Assembly: GCA_028829895.1 (NCBI GenBank)
Contig: CM054181.1
Coordinates: 116,345,860 to 116,409,859, forward strand
Direction: 5' to 3'
From: Sinotaia quadrata
Lineage: Eukaryota > Mollusca > Gastropoda > Architaenioglossa > Viviparidae
Length of the DNA: 64,000 nucleotides
Part shown: positions 47,400 through 59,970 of the stretch, piece by piece
How positions within the stretch are numbered: position 1 is the stretch's first letter
Layout of the letters: the number at the start of each line of letters is the position of its first letter
Position numbers and translations under genes: made by a program
Notes under the pieces: generated by a model
What the model was told of the DNA's origin: nothing
The model's input: only the letters and a program-made list of their open reading frames with translations
The model's database searches: none

Positions 47400-48405
47400 T
47401 GTTTAAGCGATTATTTCCAAACCTTTAATCCTTCTAATCCCACCCGTGATGGGTCTTTGTCTATTGCAGTGGGAGAAACTAGGTCAAACCTCAGGAACAA
47501 TACTCATTAAATACTCTATTTATTCCATCCCCGAGTATTACCCATTCAGAAATTCTTACCCTATTTGCAAGTTTTAACACTTCTTAAAACTGATAAGTTT
47601 TCTGGCCCTCGCCCCCACACATCTCCTTTAACTCAGGGGAAACATTTCCCAAAATATGTAATGACTAATTTTAGCCCCCACCCTCTAAGCTACACATCTC
47701 CTTCCTAACTGAAAACACTGAAGTGGAAGTGTTGACAAATAATAATGAATTTTTCAATGCAACAAATAAGATTAACAAGTGCAAACAAAAATAATTAAGT
47801 GGTCACAAGGCAATAATAAGAGAAAGAAAATAAAATGGTTTATCAAATCGAGATTTAAATTCCTAATAAACAACTAACAGAACTCTGAAAAAGAGTACTA
47901 AATTGTTCATGAGATCTCATACTTTGACAGAGTCAATGATTCATCAAATCACATGAAGTATTTTGTTAAATAAGATAGTTTATGGTTGTGGAATTAGAAT
48001 AAGACATCACAAAGGAAATACAACAAGGGTGACAGATTTGGACATTGATTCACCTGATGGACAGTTGCTCAGATGGAGTTATCCTCCTTGGCATCGTGAC
48101 ATGAATCTCACACTGCAAAAAGGTCAAGCACAGCCTGTGAGTAAACTTGCCAACAAATGCAAAGTTTACCACTGTGGACAGTTTAGGTAGATGAAATGAC
48201 GATGAAAGAAGTAGTTGGTGTATGACCTTCAGAAGAACTTGGCTGGTCAAACGTGAACCTTCTAACAGTTTGAGCACTCAACCTGTGCGCTGACCGAATC
48301 AAAGCCGCAAATTCAGGACAGGCATTCAAGACAAGTGATTTGCTTTCAATTTTGACTGAACTTATTTACAGGAGCACAAGAAAACAAATTTAATCGGCTT
48401 AACGA
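47400..48405. other. Repeat-flanked segment with an ambiguous open frame at 47963-48277
   Basis: Both strands are open for 75 codons (plus 47963-48190, minus 48277-48050) over overlapping DNA. The plus frame includes DLDIDSPDGQLLRWSYPPWH; the minus frame includes FVGKFTHRLCLTFLQCEIHV. Only one at most can be real, and neither is recognised. The segment sits between two blocks that are contiguous near 20380-20650, so it is probably an insertion in a dispersed repeat. Confidence 0.3.
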
Positions 48406-48417
48406 GTTAACATAAAA

Positions 48418-48825
48418 ATCTCGAGGTACGTTCTATTTTGGACACGTAAGTCGGGAGATCTCTTGTTTTATTCTTGGACACGTAAGTCGGGAGATCTCTT
48501 GTTCTATTCTTGGACACGTAAGTCGGGAGAGCTCTTGTTCTATTCCTGGACACGTAAGTCGGGAGATCTCTTGTTCTATTCTTGGACACGTAAGTCGGGA
48601 GAGCTCTTGTTCTATTCTTGGACACGTTAAGTCGGGAGATCTCTTGTTCTATTCTTGGACACGTAAGTCGGGAGAGCTCTTGTTCTATTCTTGGACACGT
48701 AAGTCGGGAGATCTCTTGTTCTATTCTTGGACACGTAAGTCGGGAGATCTCTTGTTTTATTCTTGGACACGTAAGTCGGGAGAGCTCTTGTTCTATTCTT
48801 GGACACGTAAGTCGGAAGATCTGCA
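48418..48825. repeat. 36-bp tandem repeat, about 11 units
   Basis: Units with TTCTATTCTTGGACACGTAA and GTCGGGAGATCTCTTG, alternating GAGATCTC and GAGAGCTC variants. A one-base insertion at about 48629 shifts the repeat-encoded frames. Confidence 0.95.
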
Positions 48826-49224
48826 TAAATGGATAAATCTTTCATGTTAGCAATCTTGGACATCTTGACCCAGGGGACAGTCGGCACCAGCTTGTAATCC
48901 GAATGTAGGTTAGCTTTGCCATTTTAAATTTCTATTTATGAAACTGCGCGATATGACTCCTGGCGATTTTATCTACTGATGTATGACTAAGCCGCACGCA
49001 CGTGGCCTTCTAACCAGCACGATTATACAATTTTCAGTTGCCATCCAACAGGACTGTCTAGCAGCTCTAGTCTTTTGTTCCATGCTTAGAGGTTAATTCT
49101 ATATTCGCAAAAAAAAAGAAAATCGCTCAATAAAAGTAGCAAACATTTAATAAAATTCAAATTTAAAAAAAAATAAGTTTCAAGAAAAATATAAAAATTA
49201 ATTTTCACTCCTATTATTTGCTTT

Positions 49225-49730
49225 TCTGGGTTCACACACATAGTTAATTCAGCATGTTTTGATACAACGATAATATAATTTTACATGCCTCAGTAATCGC
49301 TGAACATTAAAATATCAAATATATTAAGTTCTCTCATTTAAGATGGCACATGGCCCGTTCTGTCTCCACACCTAAAGAGATATAAGGACAATTTATCACG
49401 AAAAATCACCATAATTTTCCTTATTATAAGTTAGAGACATGACCCGTTCTGTCTCCACACCTAAAGAGGACAATTTATCACGAAAAATCACCATAATTTT
49501 CCTTATTATAAGTTAAAGACATGACCCGTTAGGTCTGCATTAAAGGAATAAAAATGCAAATCATGTGCAAAAAATATGTCTTTTCTCCTTGTGATAGGAA
49601 AATTTGACGTACACAACCATGTTAGCATATTTAAATGAATTTTGTTTAAGATTATTCCTTAATGTCTACCATAGAGAAGATACAAAATATTTATATAAGG
49701 ATTTTGCAGCATTTACAGAGACTTATGTAC
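49225..49730. mobile_element. Dispersed repeat, relative of 20650-21120, with an internal 90-bp duplication
   Basis: CATGACCCGTTCTGTCTCCA with CACGAAAAATCACCATAATT occurs twice in tandem at about 49345-49520. Confidence 0.75.
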
Positions 49731-49759
49731 TGGACCCTTAGTATTAATAATTTTTAGCA

Positions 49760-50310
49760 CCCACTTAAAAGCAAAAAATAGACCAGTTGTCAAGTAAAAC
49801 TTGTAACATACTTCAGCATTCAAAATTAGTAATTAACTTTGGCTGGAATTATTTTTTTACTCGTGTAAAAACTGACAATTAACTTTAGCATAAGTCAACT
49901 TTAAAGCTTAGAAAAAATCTTGCAATAAACTTTAGTACTCACACAAAACTGCCAGAACTTTTTCTAAAATAAACTTAGTACTTTTTTAAAAGCTGGCATT
50001 AACTTTAACACTCATGCAAAACTGCCAATTGACTTTTGAACTCAGGTAAAATCTAGCAACTAGGACATCAGCTAACGCCAACAGACTTTAGATCTTAGGT
50101 ATAACCTAGCAATTAGCGCATCGGCTAACGCCAACAGATTTTAGATCTTAGGTAAAACCTAGCAATTAACTGTAATTCTCAGGCAAAACTGCCAGCAGAT
50201 TTTAGCACTAATTTAGGAATTAACTTTAGCATTCCTGCAAAATTGCCAGAAGACTATAGCACTCAGACAAAACTACCAGCAGATTTTAGCACTCAGGCAA
50301 GCCTGCACTA
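49760..50310. repeat. Degenerate repeat of GCCAACAGACTTTAGCACTC type
   Basis: About a dozen diverged units of 35-60 bp with AACTTTAGCACTCA and AAAACTGCCA. Confidence 0.75.
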
Positions 50311-50439
50311 AGATTTCACGCTAGGGAGTGTACCCAGCTGCCTTTGGCTGGCGAAACATTTCAATAAGGGATAAAATAGGCATAAATGGAATTATATCAA
50401 GGAAAAAAGACAAAATAAGATTTAAAAAATGATGAGATT

Positions 50440-51640
50440 AAACGAGACAAGAATTCTAAAATGAGTAAAACTAGACAAAAAGCATGGATCCCAGAATAGG
50501 TGAAAATAGACAAGACATGATTTCTAAAGTGGGTGAGACTAGACAAGGCAAGGTTTTTAAGATGTGCGAGACTAGATAACGAGCTCTAGTTTGGGCCAGA
50601 CTAGACAAGGTAAGATTTATTAGCATGGGCCAAACTAGATAGGGCAAGGTTCCTCAGTTTGGGCCAGACTAGACAGAAAAGGTTTCTCAGCATGGGCCAG
50701 ACTAGACAAGGTATCTCAGCATGGGTCAGACTAGACAATGTTTCTCATCATGGACCAGACTAGACAAGAAAATGTTTTCTAGCTTGGATCAAACTAGACA
50801 AGACAAGGTTTCTTAGCTTGGTCCAGACTGGACAAGACAAAGTTTCTTAGCTTGGGCCTGACTAGACACGGCATGGTTTCTCAGTTTGGCCAGATTAGAC
50901 GGCAAGGTTTTTAAAGTGTGTGAGAATAGATAATGCAGTATTTCTCAGCATGGGTCAACTACACAAGGCTATGTCCCTAAAGTGGGTAGGACTAAACAAG
51001 ACGAGGTTCCTACAGTGGTTGAGACTAGACAAGGTTCCTAAAGTGGTGAGAGTAGATAAGATAAGACAACTTTTATTAAATGGGTGAGATTAGACAAGAC
51101 AAGGCTTCTCAGCAAGGGTGAGACGAGACAAGGCAATGTTTCCCAATCTAAACCAGACTAGACAAGGTAAGAATTGTAAAATAGGAGAGATTAGACAAGT
51201 AAATTTTTTATAAAATGGGTGAAACTAGACGAAATAAAGCTTCTTAGATTGGACCAGACTAGAAAAGGAAAGTTCTCAGCAGAGTCAGACTAGAAAAGGC
51301 AGGGTTTCTCAGCTTGAGCCTGACTAGACAAGACAAGATTTCTCAGCTTGGATCTGACTAGACAAGACAAGATTTCTCGGCTTGGATTTGACTAGATAAG
51401 ATTTCTCAGCTTGGATCTGACTAGAGAAGACCAAGATTTCTCAGCTTGGGTCTGACTAGACAAGACAAGATTTCTTAGCTTAGAGAAGACCTCTCAGTTT
51501 GGGCCAGACTAGAAAAGGTATATTTTATATTTTATAAAATAAGGAAGAGACTAGACTAGGCAACGTTTCGAAAGTGGGTCAGACTAGACAGAGTAATGTT
51601 TCTAAAGTAGGCCAGATTATACAAGGCATAGGTTTAAAAA
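50440..51640. repeat. Large degenerate minisatellite, GACTAGACAAGG...TTTCTCAGC type
   Basis: About 30 or more units of 30-45 bp over 1.2 kb (GCCAGACTAGACAAG, AAGGTTTCTCAGCTTGG). High divergence suggests age; the strand asymmetry is purine-rich on plus. Confidence 0.9.
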
Positions 51641-51852
51641 CTTCATAACATTTCATAAGATATCAGTATAATGCATAAATAATTTTAAAAAATAGAGCTA
51701 ATATTGGTAATTAAGTATTCTGCCAGGAAAGTAAAACTGGCAAGTGAATGCACTACCAAGGTAAGACAGGTAATTAGGAATAAGATATGTAATTAAATAG
51801 ACAAAGCTGGCAATTAAACTTACTGCTCCAGTAGGACTTGATATTACTGACA

Positions 51853-52110
51853 ACTCACCTGCCCGGAAGCCAGCAAATATTTGATTCACACCCTTATTCT
51901 GACAAACGCTGCGCCACACAACTCCTTAGGGAGAGTCATTTTGTCTGTTCAGTTCAACGGTCGCATTTATTCGAGTGAATAGCGCGCGCAGAGACGCAAG
52001 TAGGGGCCTACAACAGGGTACCATCCAACCTACGGCACAATAAGCAGAACAGCTATTTACCTGTTCGCCCTCACCTTGGTCTCAGTGCTGGCCATTGTGT
52101 GTCTGTAGTC
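51853..52110 (-). other. Putative minus-strand leader exon(s)
   Basis: On the minus strand GCTTCCGGGCAG|GTGAGT at about 51859 is a near-perfect donor ending a CpG-richer segment that includes GCGCGCGCTATTC. Further upstream, ACACAATGGCCAGC at about 52093 starts a short frame ending ACCAAG|GTGAGG, also donor-like. No frame crosses the first segment without a stop, so it would be 5' UTR. Taken with the plus-strand exon at 52831 this looks like the two sides of a divergent promoter. No downstream exon was identified. Confidence 0.28.
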
Positions 52111-52830
52111 AGTGTGTGAATGTATGCGTGCATGTGTACGTGTGTGTGTGTGTGTGCCCTCGCGAAGTCTTCACTGCTACCTGGTCACATGGAATACTAA
52201 GGTACACGGCTGCTTTTGATCAATAACAACCGATTGATGCCAGTCTTCCGGAAAGGTTATTTGACCTTGTAAAAATATTAATGCGTCTTCTTTACGTCTA
52301 GAACCGCTTGGCCGATCTGGGGCATTTTCAAGTTAGCGGCGATATTGACTGACTTTGCTGCCCTGAACACGCACGGGTTTATATTAATCACGATTCTTTA
52401 CTTCGTGTGTCTTGTACTTATAGAGACCGGCAATTTTCACTAAATCACGTGTGTCTTACAGTGACAGTGTCTGGTCACTGATGTCACTATTTTTTTTTAT
52501 GACGCTGGGATTACTTACGTCATTATCATGCGTTACGTCAGCACTGCACAGTATTTTCGTTAAGTAGAGAAGAGTCCCAAAGATAAGACAATACAGATGG
52601 CTACACCATTTCTGTAGAACTAATAACTTTCGGTTTTTTTGCCCACAAGGAAGTGTTGCTGAGTGTCTTAACTGACAAAAGGCATTTAACACTTTAGAGC
52701 CCTTTTATCTGGTCGCAGAAAAGAAAAAAAAACTTCTACAGTGTAAGGTTAGTAACGCCGGTCGCTGCAAGTAAAACGTGTATTGTGTTATCGTCTGCTC
52801 ACGACGAGGATGTGTTACTCGGCAGTGAAC

Positions 52831-52927
52831 ATGGACAAATGGCAAAAAAACAGCAAGGCCTGTGGACTTGGATTAATGGCCGTGTTGACAGTCTTGGCTT
52901 TCAAGGCTCCACTGGTTCGCACACAAG
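52831..52927 (+). CDS. First coding exon of a secreted or membrane protein (signal peptide), rest of gene not found
   Basis: ATG at 52831 has A at -3 and G at +4. The exon encodes 32 residues: a basic N-region (MDKWQKNSK), a hydrophobic core (GLGLMAVLTVLAF) and a TQ/G end typical of a signal peptide, then a strong donor ACACAAG|GTAAGA in phase 1. An in-frame ATG at 52810 would add seven residues but has a weaker context. The mature protein lies on downstream exons that I could not identify in 53-64 kb; they may lie beyond the window. Only secretion can be inferred. Confidence 0.55.
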
Positions 52928-53204
52928 GTAAGATGAATGCTTTTAGTGTTCTCTGCGTGCGTGCGTGATTGCTTATTTCAAAGCAGCTCTGTAAGTCTTA
53001 TTGGAATTTATTAAAAGTTCGTTTATTTTGTGTCACTTGTATTTAGTTCTCCGGTTATTCCACTTTATCCTTCTTCCAAGGGACAGCACGTCTTTTGCCC
53101 CGCTTACCCCGAGATCAACCGGAGAGTTGAACTGTCACCTACTAGTTATTATGTCCCTTTGCTGAGAGCAAATGTGCTGTTTATATCTAATCTTTGTCTA
53201 TATG

Positions 53205-53450
53205 TCACTTTGTCAATTAACAACTAGTATTGGTTATATCTACACTCTGTCTACATGCCATTGCTTCAATATACCAATTAGTATCAATTATATCTAAACG
53301 TTGTCTACATGTTATTTTGTCAGTATAACAACTAGTATTGATTATATCTGCATTTTGTCTACACTACATTATGTCAGTATAAGAACAATTAGTATTGATT
53401 ATATCTACGTTTTTGTCTACACGTCATTATGTCAGTAAAGTAACTAATGA
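53205..53450. repeat. About 55-bp degenerate tandem repeat in the intron after 52927
   Basis: Five units with AACTAGTATTGATTATATCT and TTGTCTACA...GTCA. Confidence 0.85.
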
Positions 53451-53599
53451 TTGCTAGCTATATTTTGTTCCAGAGAGCATTTTGTCGACATGATGAAAGA
53501 AGTTTATATACTTTCTACCTTTTGGTAGCTACTTTTGAAGTCTCCTTTTCTTGGCAAAACTATATTTGATAATGACTACCATTTGGCAATAGTTTTAAA

Positions 53600-54020
53600 A
53601 TCTGCACATTGATACTTAGTTTTGATAATGTCTAGGTTTTGGAAACAAATTTGATACTCTTTGTCTCTTGACAACTAGACAACTAGTTTTGATAATGTCT
53701 AGTTTTTGGAAACAAATTTTATACTCTTTGCCTCTTGACAACTAGACAACTAGTTTTGATAATGTCTGACAAAGTTTGGATAATCAGTCTGGTTTCGGAT
53801 ATATGTTTTGTCTGAATAAGTCATTGCATATATATGCTTGCATAATCAGCCTGGTTGTGGTTGAAAGTTTTGTCTGAATAAGTCATTGCATATGTATGCT
53901 TGTTAAAAATGTCTTGTGTTTTGTCTGAATAAGTCATTGCATATGTATGCTTGTTAAAAATGTCTTGTGTTTTGTCTGAATAAGTCATTGCATATGTATG
54001 CTTGCTTAAAAAGTCTGGTT
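53600..54020. repeat. Two tandem repeats (ACTAGTTTTGATAATGTCT type; GTCTGAATAAGTCATTGCAT type)
   Basis: The second has three near-identical 52-bp units at about 53870-54010. Confidence 0.88.
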
Positions 54021-54169
54021 GTGTTTTGTCTGATTGAGTCATGGAGTGGATTTATATTTGTCATGTAAATATTTGTGTTTGTACATTTGAACGAGCCATA
54101 AGTCCACATATATGTGTATGCATGTGTGTTCTTGCACTTGAAGGATTCTTGAAGTGTATATCTGTTTGT

Positions 54170-54860
54170 GCATTCGAATGAGTCATATATAGTGCAAATG
54201 TGTGTGTGTGCGTGTGCGTGTATGTGTGTGTTCGTGCATTTGAAACGTGTTTAAATGAACCGTTGAAATGCAGTTAGTCATGGTTTCTTGAAACTATCTA
54301 TCAAACATGTCTGTCTGGCGTGGGTGCAGTGTGTCAAATGTAAACTCCTCCCTCTCAAGACCAAATCATTGAGCTTCTACGCACGCACGCACGCACATAC
54401 ACATATTTTGAGGTGGTTGGGGGGTGGTTTTACTACATATAATTGATGCAGACGCTGTGCTTAAAATGAAAAGCGTAGTTTGTTTGTAGTTCACTAAATG
54501 TTTCGAGGATTTAAAAAGTATTATTATATATACTGTTTTTGACGGAAGAATGTTTAAAGCACAATTTCACATCGACTGCTATATGAAGCAAACATAATTA
54601 CTCACAGCCTGTACTGACACAAAAGTCCACAAGTATGAAGGTACCCTAACTTGTACCCTAACTTGAAACGAGTCACTAAAGAAAATTAATACTACCTGTC
54701 TAGTCTGATCTTAATATCGCCATATTGAAGGGACCGCAACATATACTAGCCACTTTAAGGGACTGACGACAGCGCCAAACTACCTGAACTGAAGAGCGCC
54801 TTGTAAAGATACGTACACACACACACCCTGCTTGGGGGGGGGGGGGGCTGGTAGCACCAA
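54170..54860. other. Intergenic or intronic; short GT and CA tracts and a G run
   Basis: GT-rich at 54195-54235, ACGC repeats near 54380, and a run of about 14 G at 54834-54847. No gene. Confidence 0.6.
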
Positions 54861-55249
54861 GAATAGTGCTGTAGCCTTATGTGACCCACTTTCTGTGCTC
54901 ACTCAAAGTGATTAAATGCTAAATATTTCCTGTATCTACCTACACTAAGTCAGAATGAATAGAAGAAAAGCTACTTCTTGTTTGAACAGACACTAAGTCA
55001 TAATGGATTTTTAGAAATCTACTTTCTGTACTGACAATGAAAATAAATAGATCTCCAACTATTTCCTGTCCTGTCCGTCTTGACCCTAAGTCAGAATGAA
55101 TAAATTCCAACGACTTCCCGTCTGTTCTGACACTAAGAATGATAAGCAAACAGACGGGTTTAGCCTCTCCTGTTCAAGGCCGTGGATTTTGTTAATTTGT
55201 CCAATTCGTCAGGTAAGATACAATAATCTGTGCGAAATTACAGACAGAA

Positions 55250-55470
55250 AACTAAGTACACCCTCTCTAAAATCTCCTTCACCTTGGTACATTATCTCCA
55301 CATCCCAGGCACAACTCTCCCCACCCTTGGCACCATATCTCTGCTTCCTGGAGCACAACTCTTCACACCTGTAGCACATATCTCTACTTCCCCGGAGAAC
55401 AACTCTCTCCACCCATGACATCATATATGGCATCATACTCCCCAGAGCACAAATCTCCACCTCCATGATA
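55250..55470. repeat. Degenerate C/T-rich tandem repeat, about 35-45 bp
   Basis: Four or five units with GCACAACTCT, CACCC and ATATCTCTNCTTCC. Open frames on both strands are repeat artefacts. Confidence 0.6.
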
Positions 55471-55544
55471 CTGTGGTCCCCTTTATGACCAGTTAGCTAA
55501 GCTTACAGGTTGATACACTTTTAATGTTTGATCAACTATCTGCT

Positions 55545-56600
55545 AGATATTTTGGTGGAGTAATTTTGCCTCTCTTTATTTTAAAATTTAAATGTTATAA
55601 AAATTGTCAGAGTAAACTGACTTGGGCACTCCTTATGATGGTATTTTTGAAAATGTCTCAGTTGAAGTAAACGATTAATGCAAGAATATTCTAGATTTGC
55701 TGGTGTAATGTAAACTAGTGACTAGGTTTTATTATCCAATGATTATGATTTACGAGAACAAGACCAGCCAATGGGCTGAGATTAAAAAGTTTACTTGCTG
55801 TAGAAAATTCTATTCTCTGACCACTTTGAATGTGGAGTGGCAAGAAGAAAGTCCAGTTTTGAAAGGTGGCCATTAGCTTGATGGTGAGTTAACTGACTGG
55901 TTTAGAGAGAATGGACTTAGAAATATTTCATGTAATTTTGCTACTGATATGTTATACTTGTATAGAGATGTACTATGTGAGATGACTTTTATTTCTACAA
56001 ATGTTTGGACTAAGCTTTTTGCATTTAGTGTGTTGACACATGACATTCTTTTGATGTGCTGTATTTATTATGCCATGTGCATGCATCGGGCTAATGAATA
56101 CCACTGCAGGAAACTGTAAGTTGAGACTGGAATGTAAGATAGAATGGAGTTATAAAGTGATAAACTGGAAAACCTAGCACTTGTCCCCTGATTATGTGTT
56201 TCAGAGACAAAGCATGCCTTTCCTGTGTTTATTGAATCTACTGGTTGACTGATTAATTATAAACCTGGATGACCAAGAAGATGCAGGAGACGTGTGTTGC
56301 AGTGTGTGTAAGTGTAAGGGAATATGCTATACACTTTTGATTTATCATGGCAAAGTATGCTGAGTACATTGGGAAATTTCTTGTACAGTGAAGCTACCAG
56401 AATTATTGTAATCATGTTCTTCTTGGAGGAACTGACATGGTGAAGAGGATGCTCAAGTTGGTTTCAAGAGAAAAATAGCACATCAGTGTTTTCCACATTG
56501 TGCAGATGGAGACACATGTTGACCGTGACATTTTGATATTGTGACATTGTTGTAAAAGCAAGAGAAAGAATGTTAAAGCAGTATGTAAAACTACTATAAT
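55545..56600 (+). mobile_element. Dispersed element B, longest copy
   Basis: Landmarks as at 31815-32720 and 46530-47290. No coding domain was recognised within it. It is followed by a LINE 3' end at 56828, but I cannot show they are one element. Confidence 0.7.
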
Positions 56601-56827
56601 TACCTATTTCTAATAACTCCATTTCTATTCTCTGGATGAACTAACATATGATTTGTATTGACATATTATTGAATTGTATTTTAGTATAAGACTGTGAAAC
56701 ATAGGAATTATGCAAATTTGGTTTCATGGAAATATTTCTGTCAAGTAATCTATTTCATTGTATTAGTCACATGTATATTTATTGTCTTGGCTTGGCATAC
56801 TTGTCTTGTTATAATTGTCATAATTGT

Positions 56828-56991
56828 GCAAGGAGGGCGAAGGAAAAGGAAGACAGGAAAAGATGGGAGGATAACATCACAGAATGGACAGGACTGAGTG
56901 ATACAGTAAGATTATCAGAGAACAGAATGGAATAGAGGAAGCTGGTTGTCAGGTCATCAGTGGTGTCCCGATGGTTGGCAATACTAAGGGT

Positions 56992-57049
<58 letters not shown>

Positions 57050-57050
57050 T
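56828..57050 (+). pseudogene. LINE ORF2 C-terminus with (GATA)n tail
   Basis: The frame reads EDRKRWEDNITEWTGL and then RLSENRME, a TAG, and RKLVVRSSVV. This is the well-known C-terminal signature of many endonuclease-reverse transcriptase LINEs (RKRWxDNIxEWTGL...NRxxWRxLVxxSSVVP). TAG replaces the Trp codon TGG by one base change. A short divergent end runs to 57000 and then directly into about 13 GATA units (to about 57048), as at LINE 3' ends carrying simple-repeat tails. It is a dead, 5'-truncated fragment. Confidence 0.85.
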
Positions 57051-57054
57051 TTTA

Positions 57055-57345
57055 TTGTTGATTATATAAGTGGTTGAATGGGGTTCGCTATATATAGATT
57101 AAAGATGGATTAGTCTTCTCCTTTAGTAAGTTTTCCACCTAAGGAAATATTGTGTGACCGTAAATGTTGTTTAATGCTGTGGAAGAGAGAAAACATTTAC
57201 AGTTCCTGTATATCCGCTAAAGTGAGAGAGACGAGTGGTGTCTGTTGGAGGGTCATTAATAAAATAAATTAAGATTCTCATCACTTGTAATTAATTTGGA
57301 TAATTAATTAATTAATTATAATCATATCCATTAACTAAGTGGCGT
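57055..57345 (+). mobile_element. Dispersed repeat family A, copy
   Basis: Close to 4520-4865; begins right after the (GATA)n tract and ends TTAATTAATTAATTATAATC plus a few bases. Confidence 0.75.
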
Positions 57346-57349
57346 TGCG

Positions 57350-58360
57350 GTCACAAATGTACACAGACCGTATTTCTTCTTCTTTTTTTAATCGACAAAG
57401 GCATACATATTTCTTCCTTTGCTTAGTTATGTTTATGTGACATATTTCTTTCTTCAGCCACAGGCAAAATCATTTCTCGCACTAAACCTTACGTCTCCAA
57501 ACGTGTTTCTTGCCTCAATAATTTTTATTGATTTGCCGTTTGTTGCACTAAAACGTTATGTCTCACTATGTTTCTTTATTGCACTAAGCTTTATATCTCA
57601 CTTGTCTCTGTGTTGCACTAGTCTTTGTCTCACACTACACTATGTATCACTCATATCGACAAAAAGGTTAACAGTCGGTGAAGGGTGAAGAGGAGTGGGG
57701 GCGTTAACACGTAGCGAGAATGTCAAGAAACTCAGTAATACTTCGGATTAGTATTATGTTTTATTTGTGACAAAATATACTGGTGTAAAATTGAAAGAAA
57801 TGTTATTCTCTCTCTTTCTCCCCACACCTCTTTAAATGGCCCTTATTTTGTTCCTCATATATGGTATACTTGTACTGAAAATTCCAGGTCTGGGAAACGG
57901 TTCCCTTAGTATTTCATTGAGAGAGCTTTGTTCAGCTGGAGTTCCTTTCTCGACATGTCTCCAAGTTGTGCGTGTGTATGTGTTTTTCATTTGATATGCC
58001 AAACAAAGCCTTATCAACAACGTCTTACCACAGACATGTTCCAGCTCGTCCTTATCGCGCTGGTCACAGGTTATAGGTCACTGCGTGTTTCACGTACTCG
58101 ATACTCATCGGGCTGAACGCAAACATTCCTACACAATAGCCTGGGTCATACGTGTTGACGTTTCTCTCGGTCGGCTCAAAATGTCAACACAGATTAATAG
58201 CAATGTATGAACTTGTCTTACTATTGAACTCTAAACTGACCATGTCACAAGTCCAGTTCTAGAAAGACAAGTTACTGATCTGTCTCATTATGCCGATTTC
58301 ATGATACGACAGAATACTAAGACTTTAAACCAGCATAGCGCAACCATAACACATGTGTAG
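57350..58360. other. No gene recognised
   Basis: A minus-strand 62-codon frame (58020-57832) includes EKGTPAEQSSLNEILREPF, protein-like in composition but without splice support or family match. Confidence 0.35.
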
Positions 58361-58364
58361 TCAA

Positions 58365-58640
58365 ATTATGTGTAGACTGTATAATCTATACAACCCTTAG
58401 ACTGCATAATCTATCAACCCTTAGACTATAATTTATACAATTCTTAGAGTATAATCTATCAACGTTTAGACTGTATAATCAATACAACCCTTAGACTGTA
58501 TAATCTATACAACCCTTAGACTGTATAATCTATACAACCCTTGGACTGCATAATCTATCAACCCTTAGACTATAATTTATACAATTCTTAGAGCATAATC
58601 TATAGGCCTACAACCCTTACACTTCATAATCTGTACAATC
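58365..58640. repeat. 24-bp degenerate minisatellite, about 11 units
   Basis: Units of AACCCTTAGACTGTATAATC type. Confidence 0.9.
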
Positions 58641-58704
58641 CTTAGAATGCGGTATTCCATTTCTTTTTTAAGAACATTGCGTTACAGTCTTAAGTGATTA
58701 TATT

Positions 58705-58830
58705 TCGCGTTACAATTCTAAGAGATCTTTAGATTTCTCTACTCAGGACAGACAATTCTAAGAGATCTTTAGATTTCTACTCAGGACAGACAATTCTAAG
58801 AGATCTTTAGATTTCTCTACTCAGGACAGT
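58705..58830. repeat. About 45-bp tandem repeat, three units
   Basis: Units with ACAATTCTAAGAGATCTTTA and CTACTCAGGACAG. Confidence 0.92.
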
Positions 58831-58839
58831 CTACTTTAG

Positions 58840-59580
58840 ATCTCGTGTAATATTTCTTTTCTAAGAGTCCCCATCTCATCCCTTCCAGGCCACAGCCTGA
58901 TCTTGCTGACTCATGTTTTAATTAATAAACAAGAATTTATTTCTTTTTAGATCTTTCATCAGTTATGCACGGTTAACTCCCCGTTATTAAACTTTCTCTA
59001 AATCTTAACTCACAATAATACGACACACCAGACTTTCAGTTTCAGAATTTATGATAAACATTTCTCGAAAACCTATCACAGTCGTACAGCAGTCTTAACT
59101 TTACTTCACACATTTTAATATATTTTTTCCCTAAATTTCATGCAACATAGGTAAACACGCTATTCTCATTTAACAAGTTTTAACAAATCTTTTTTCTCTA
59201 AACTTCAAGCAACATCGGTAAAATTTCTTGCGCCACAACTTTTAACAATTCTTCTGAAATCTCGAGCCAAGTCTGAAAAAAATAGTTTCACCTCTAGACT
59301 TTGATTAATGTTTGACGATTGCCGAACTCTGTAGATCGTTATTGTTTTCATTATACTTTGTTTTAGAAAGTTGGTAATATTTTAAAAACTGCTTGCAAAA
59401 TTCTACAGTTAGGTTCTCTGTTTACCTGTATATGTTTTCATTCCAGGCGAAATGTGCTCAATCGCTTTATATTTCTGTCTCGCCAATACAGCCTGAAAAT
59501 TCAAAGAGTTTTCACAAATATACAATATAACAGTTACAGGAGTAAACGTTTCTGATTAACGCAATAACAGCCTTATCAGA
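58840..59580. other. Nothing recognised
   Basis: AT-rich; no exon or element end supported. Confidence 0.5.
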
Positions 59581-59694
59581 ATAGTTCATTTATTCATAAC
59601 AAATACAGACGATAAGATGGCAGTTGAGTTAGAGCTAACTCAGAAATTTTCAGGTCGGCCGCCATCTTTTAGAGAAGTCTTTTACACAGTACTG

Positions 59695-59970
59695 CCATTC
59701 CATGAACTATTGCTATTAATAAATGTATTGTTCTGATGAAACAATACTGATATTCTAGCTCCATGAACTATTGCTATTAATAAATGTATTGTTCTGATAA
59801 ACAATACTGATATTCTAGCTCCATGAACTATTGCTATTAATAAGTGTATTATTCTGGTGAAACAATAACGACATTTTATTTCCGTTAGCTTTGCCATTAA
59901 GGAGTGTATTGCAATGGTGAAATAATACTGACATTTTATTTCCATTAACTTTGCCATTAAGGAGTGTATT
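59695..59970. repeat. 60-bp tandem repeat, about five units
   Basis: Units with CCATGAACTATTGCTATTAA and AACAATACTGATATTCTAG; the later units are diverged (CCATTAACTTTGCCATTAAG). Confidence 0.9.

Noticed and set aside
48407..48887. Arg-rich repeated peptide on the minus strand (RLTCPRIEQE type)
   Set aside because: 36-bp minisatellite artefact; frames shift where one unit has an extra base.
52783..52830. Upstream extension of the signal-peptide exon to the start at 52783 or 52810
   Set aside because: Both alternatives lack a good context and add residues that weaken the signal-peptide shape; ATG 52831 is better.
55209..55466. Pro/Ser-rich frames on both strands as a gene
   Set aside because: Degenerate tandem repeat; frames on both strands mirror the repeat.
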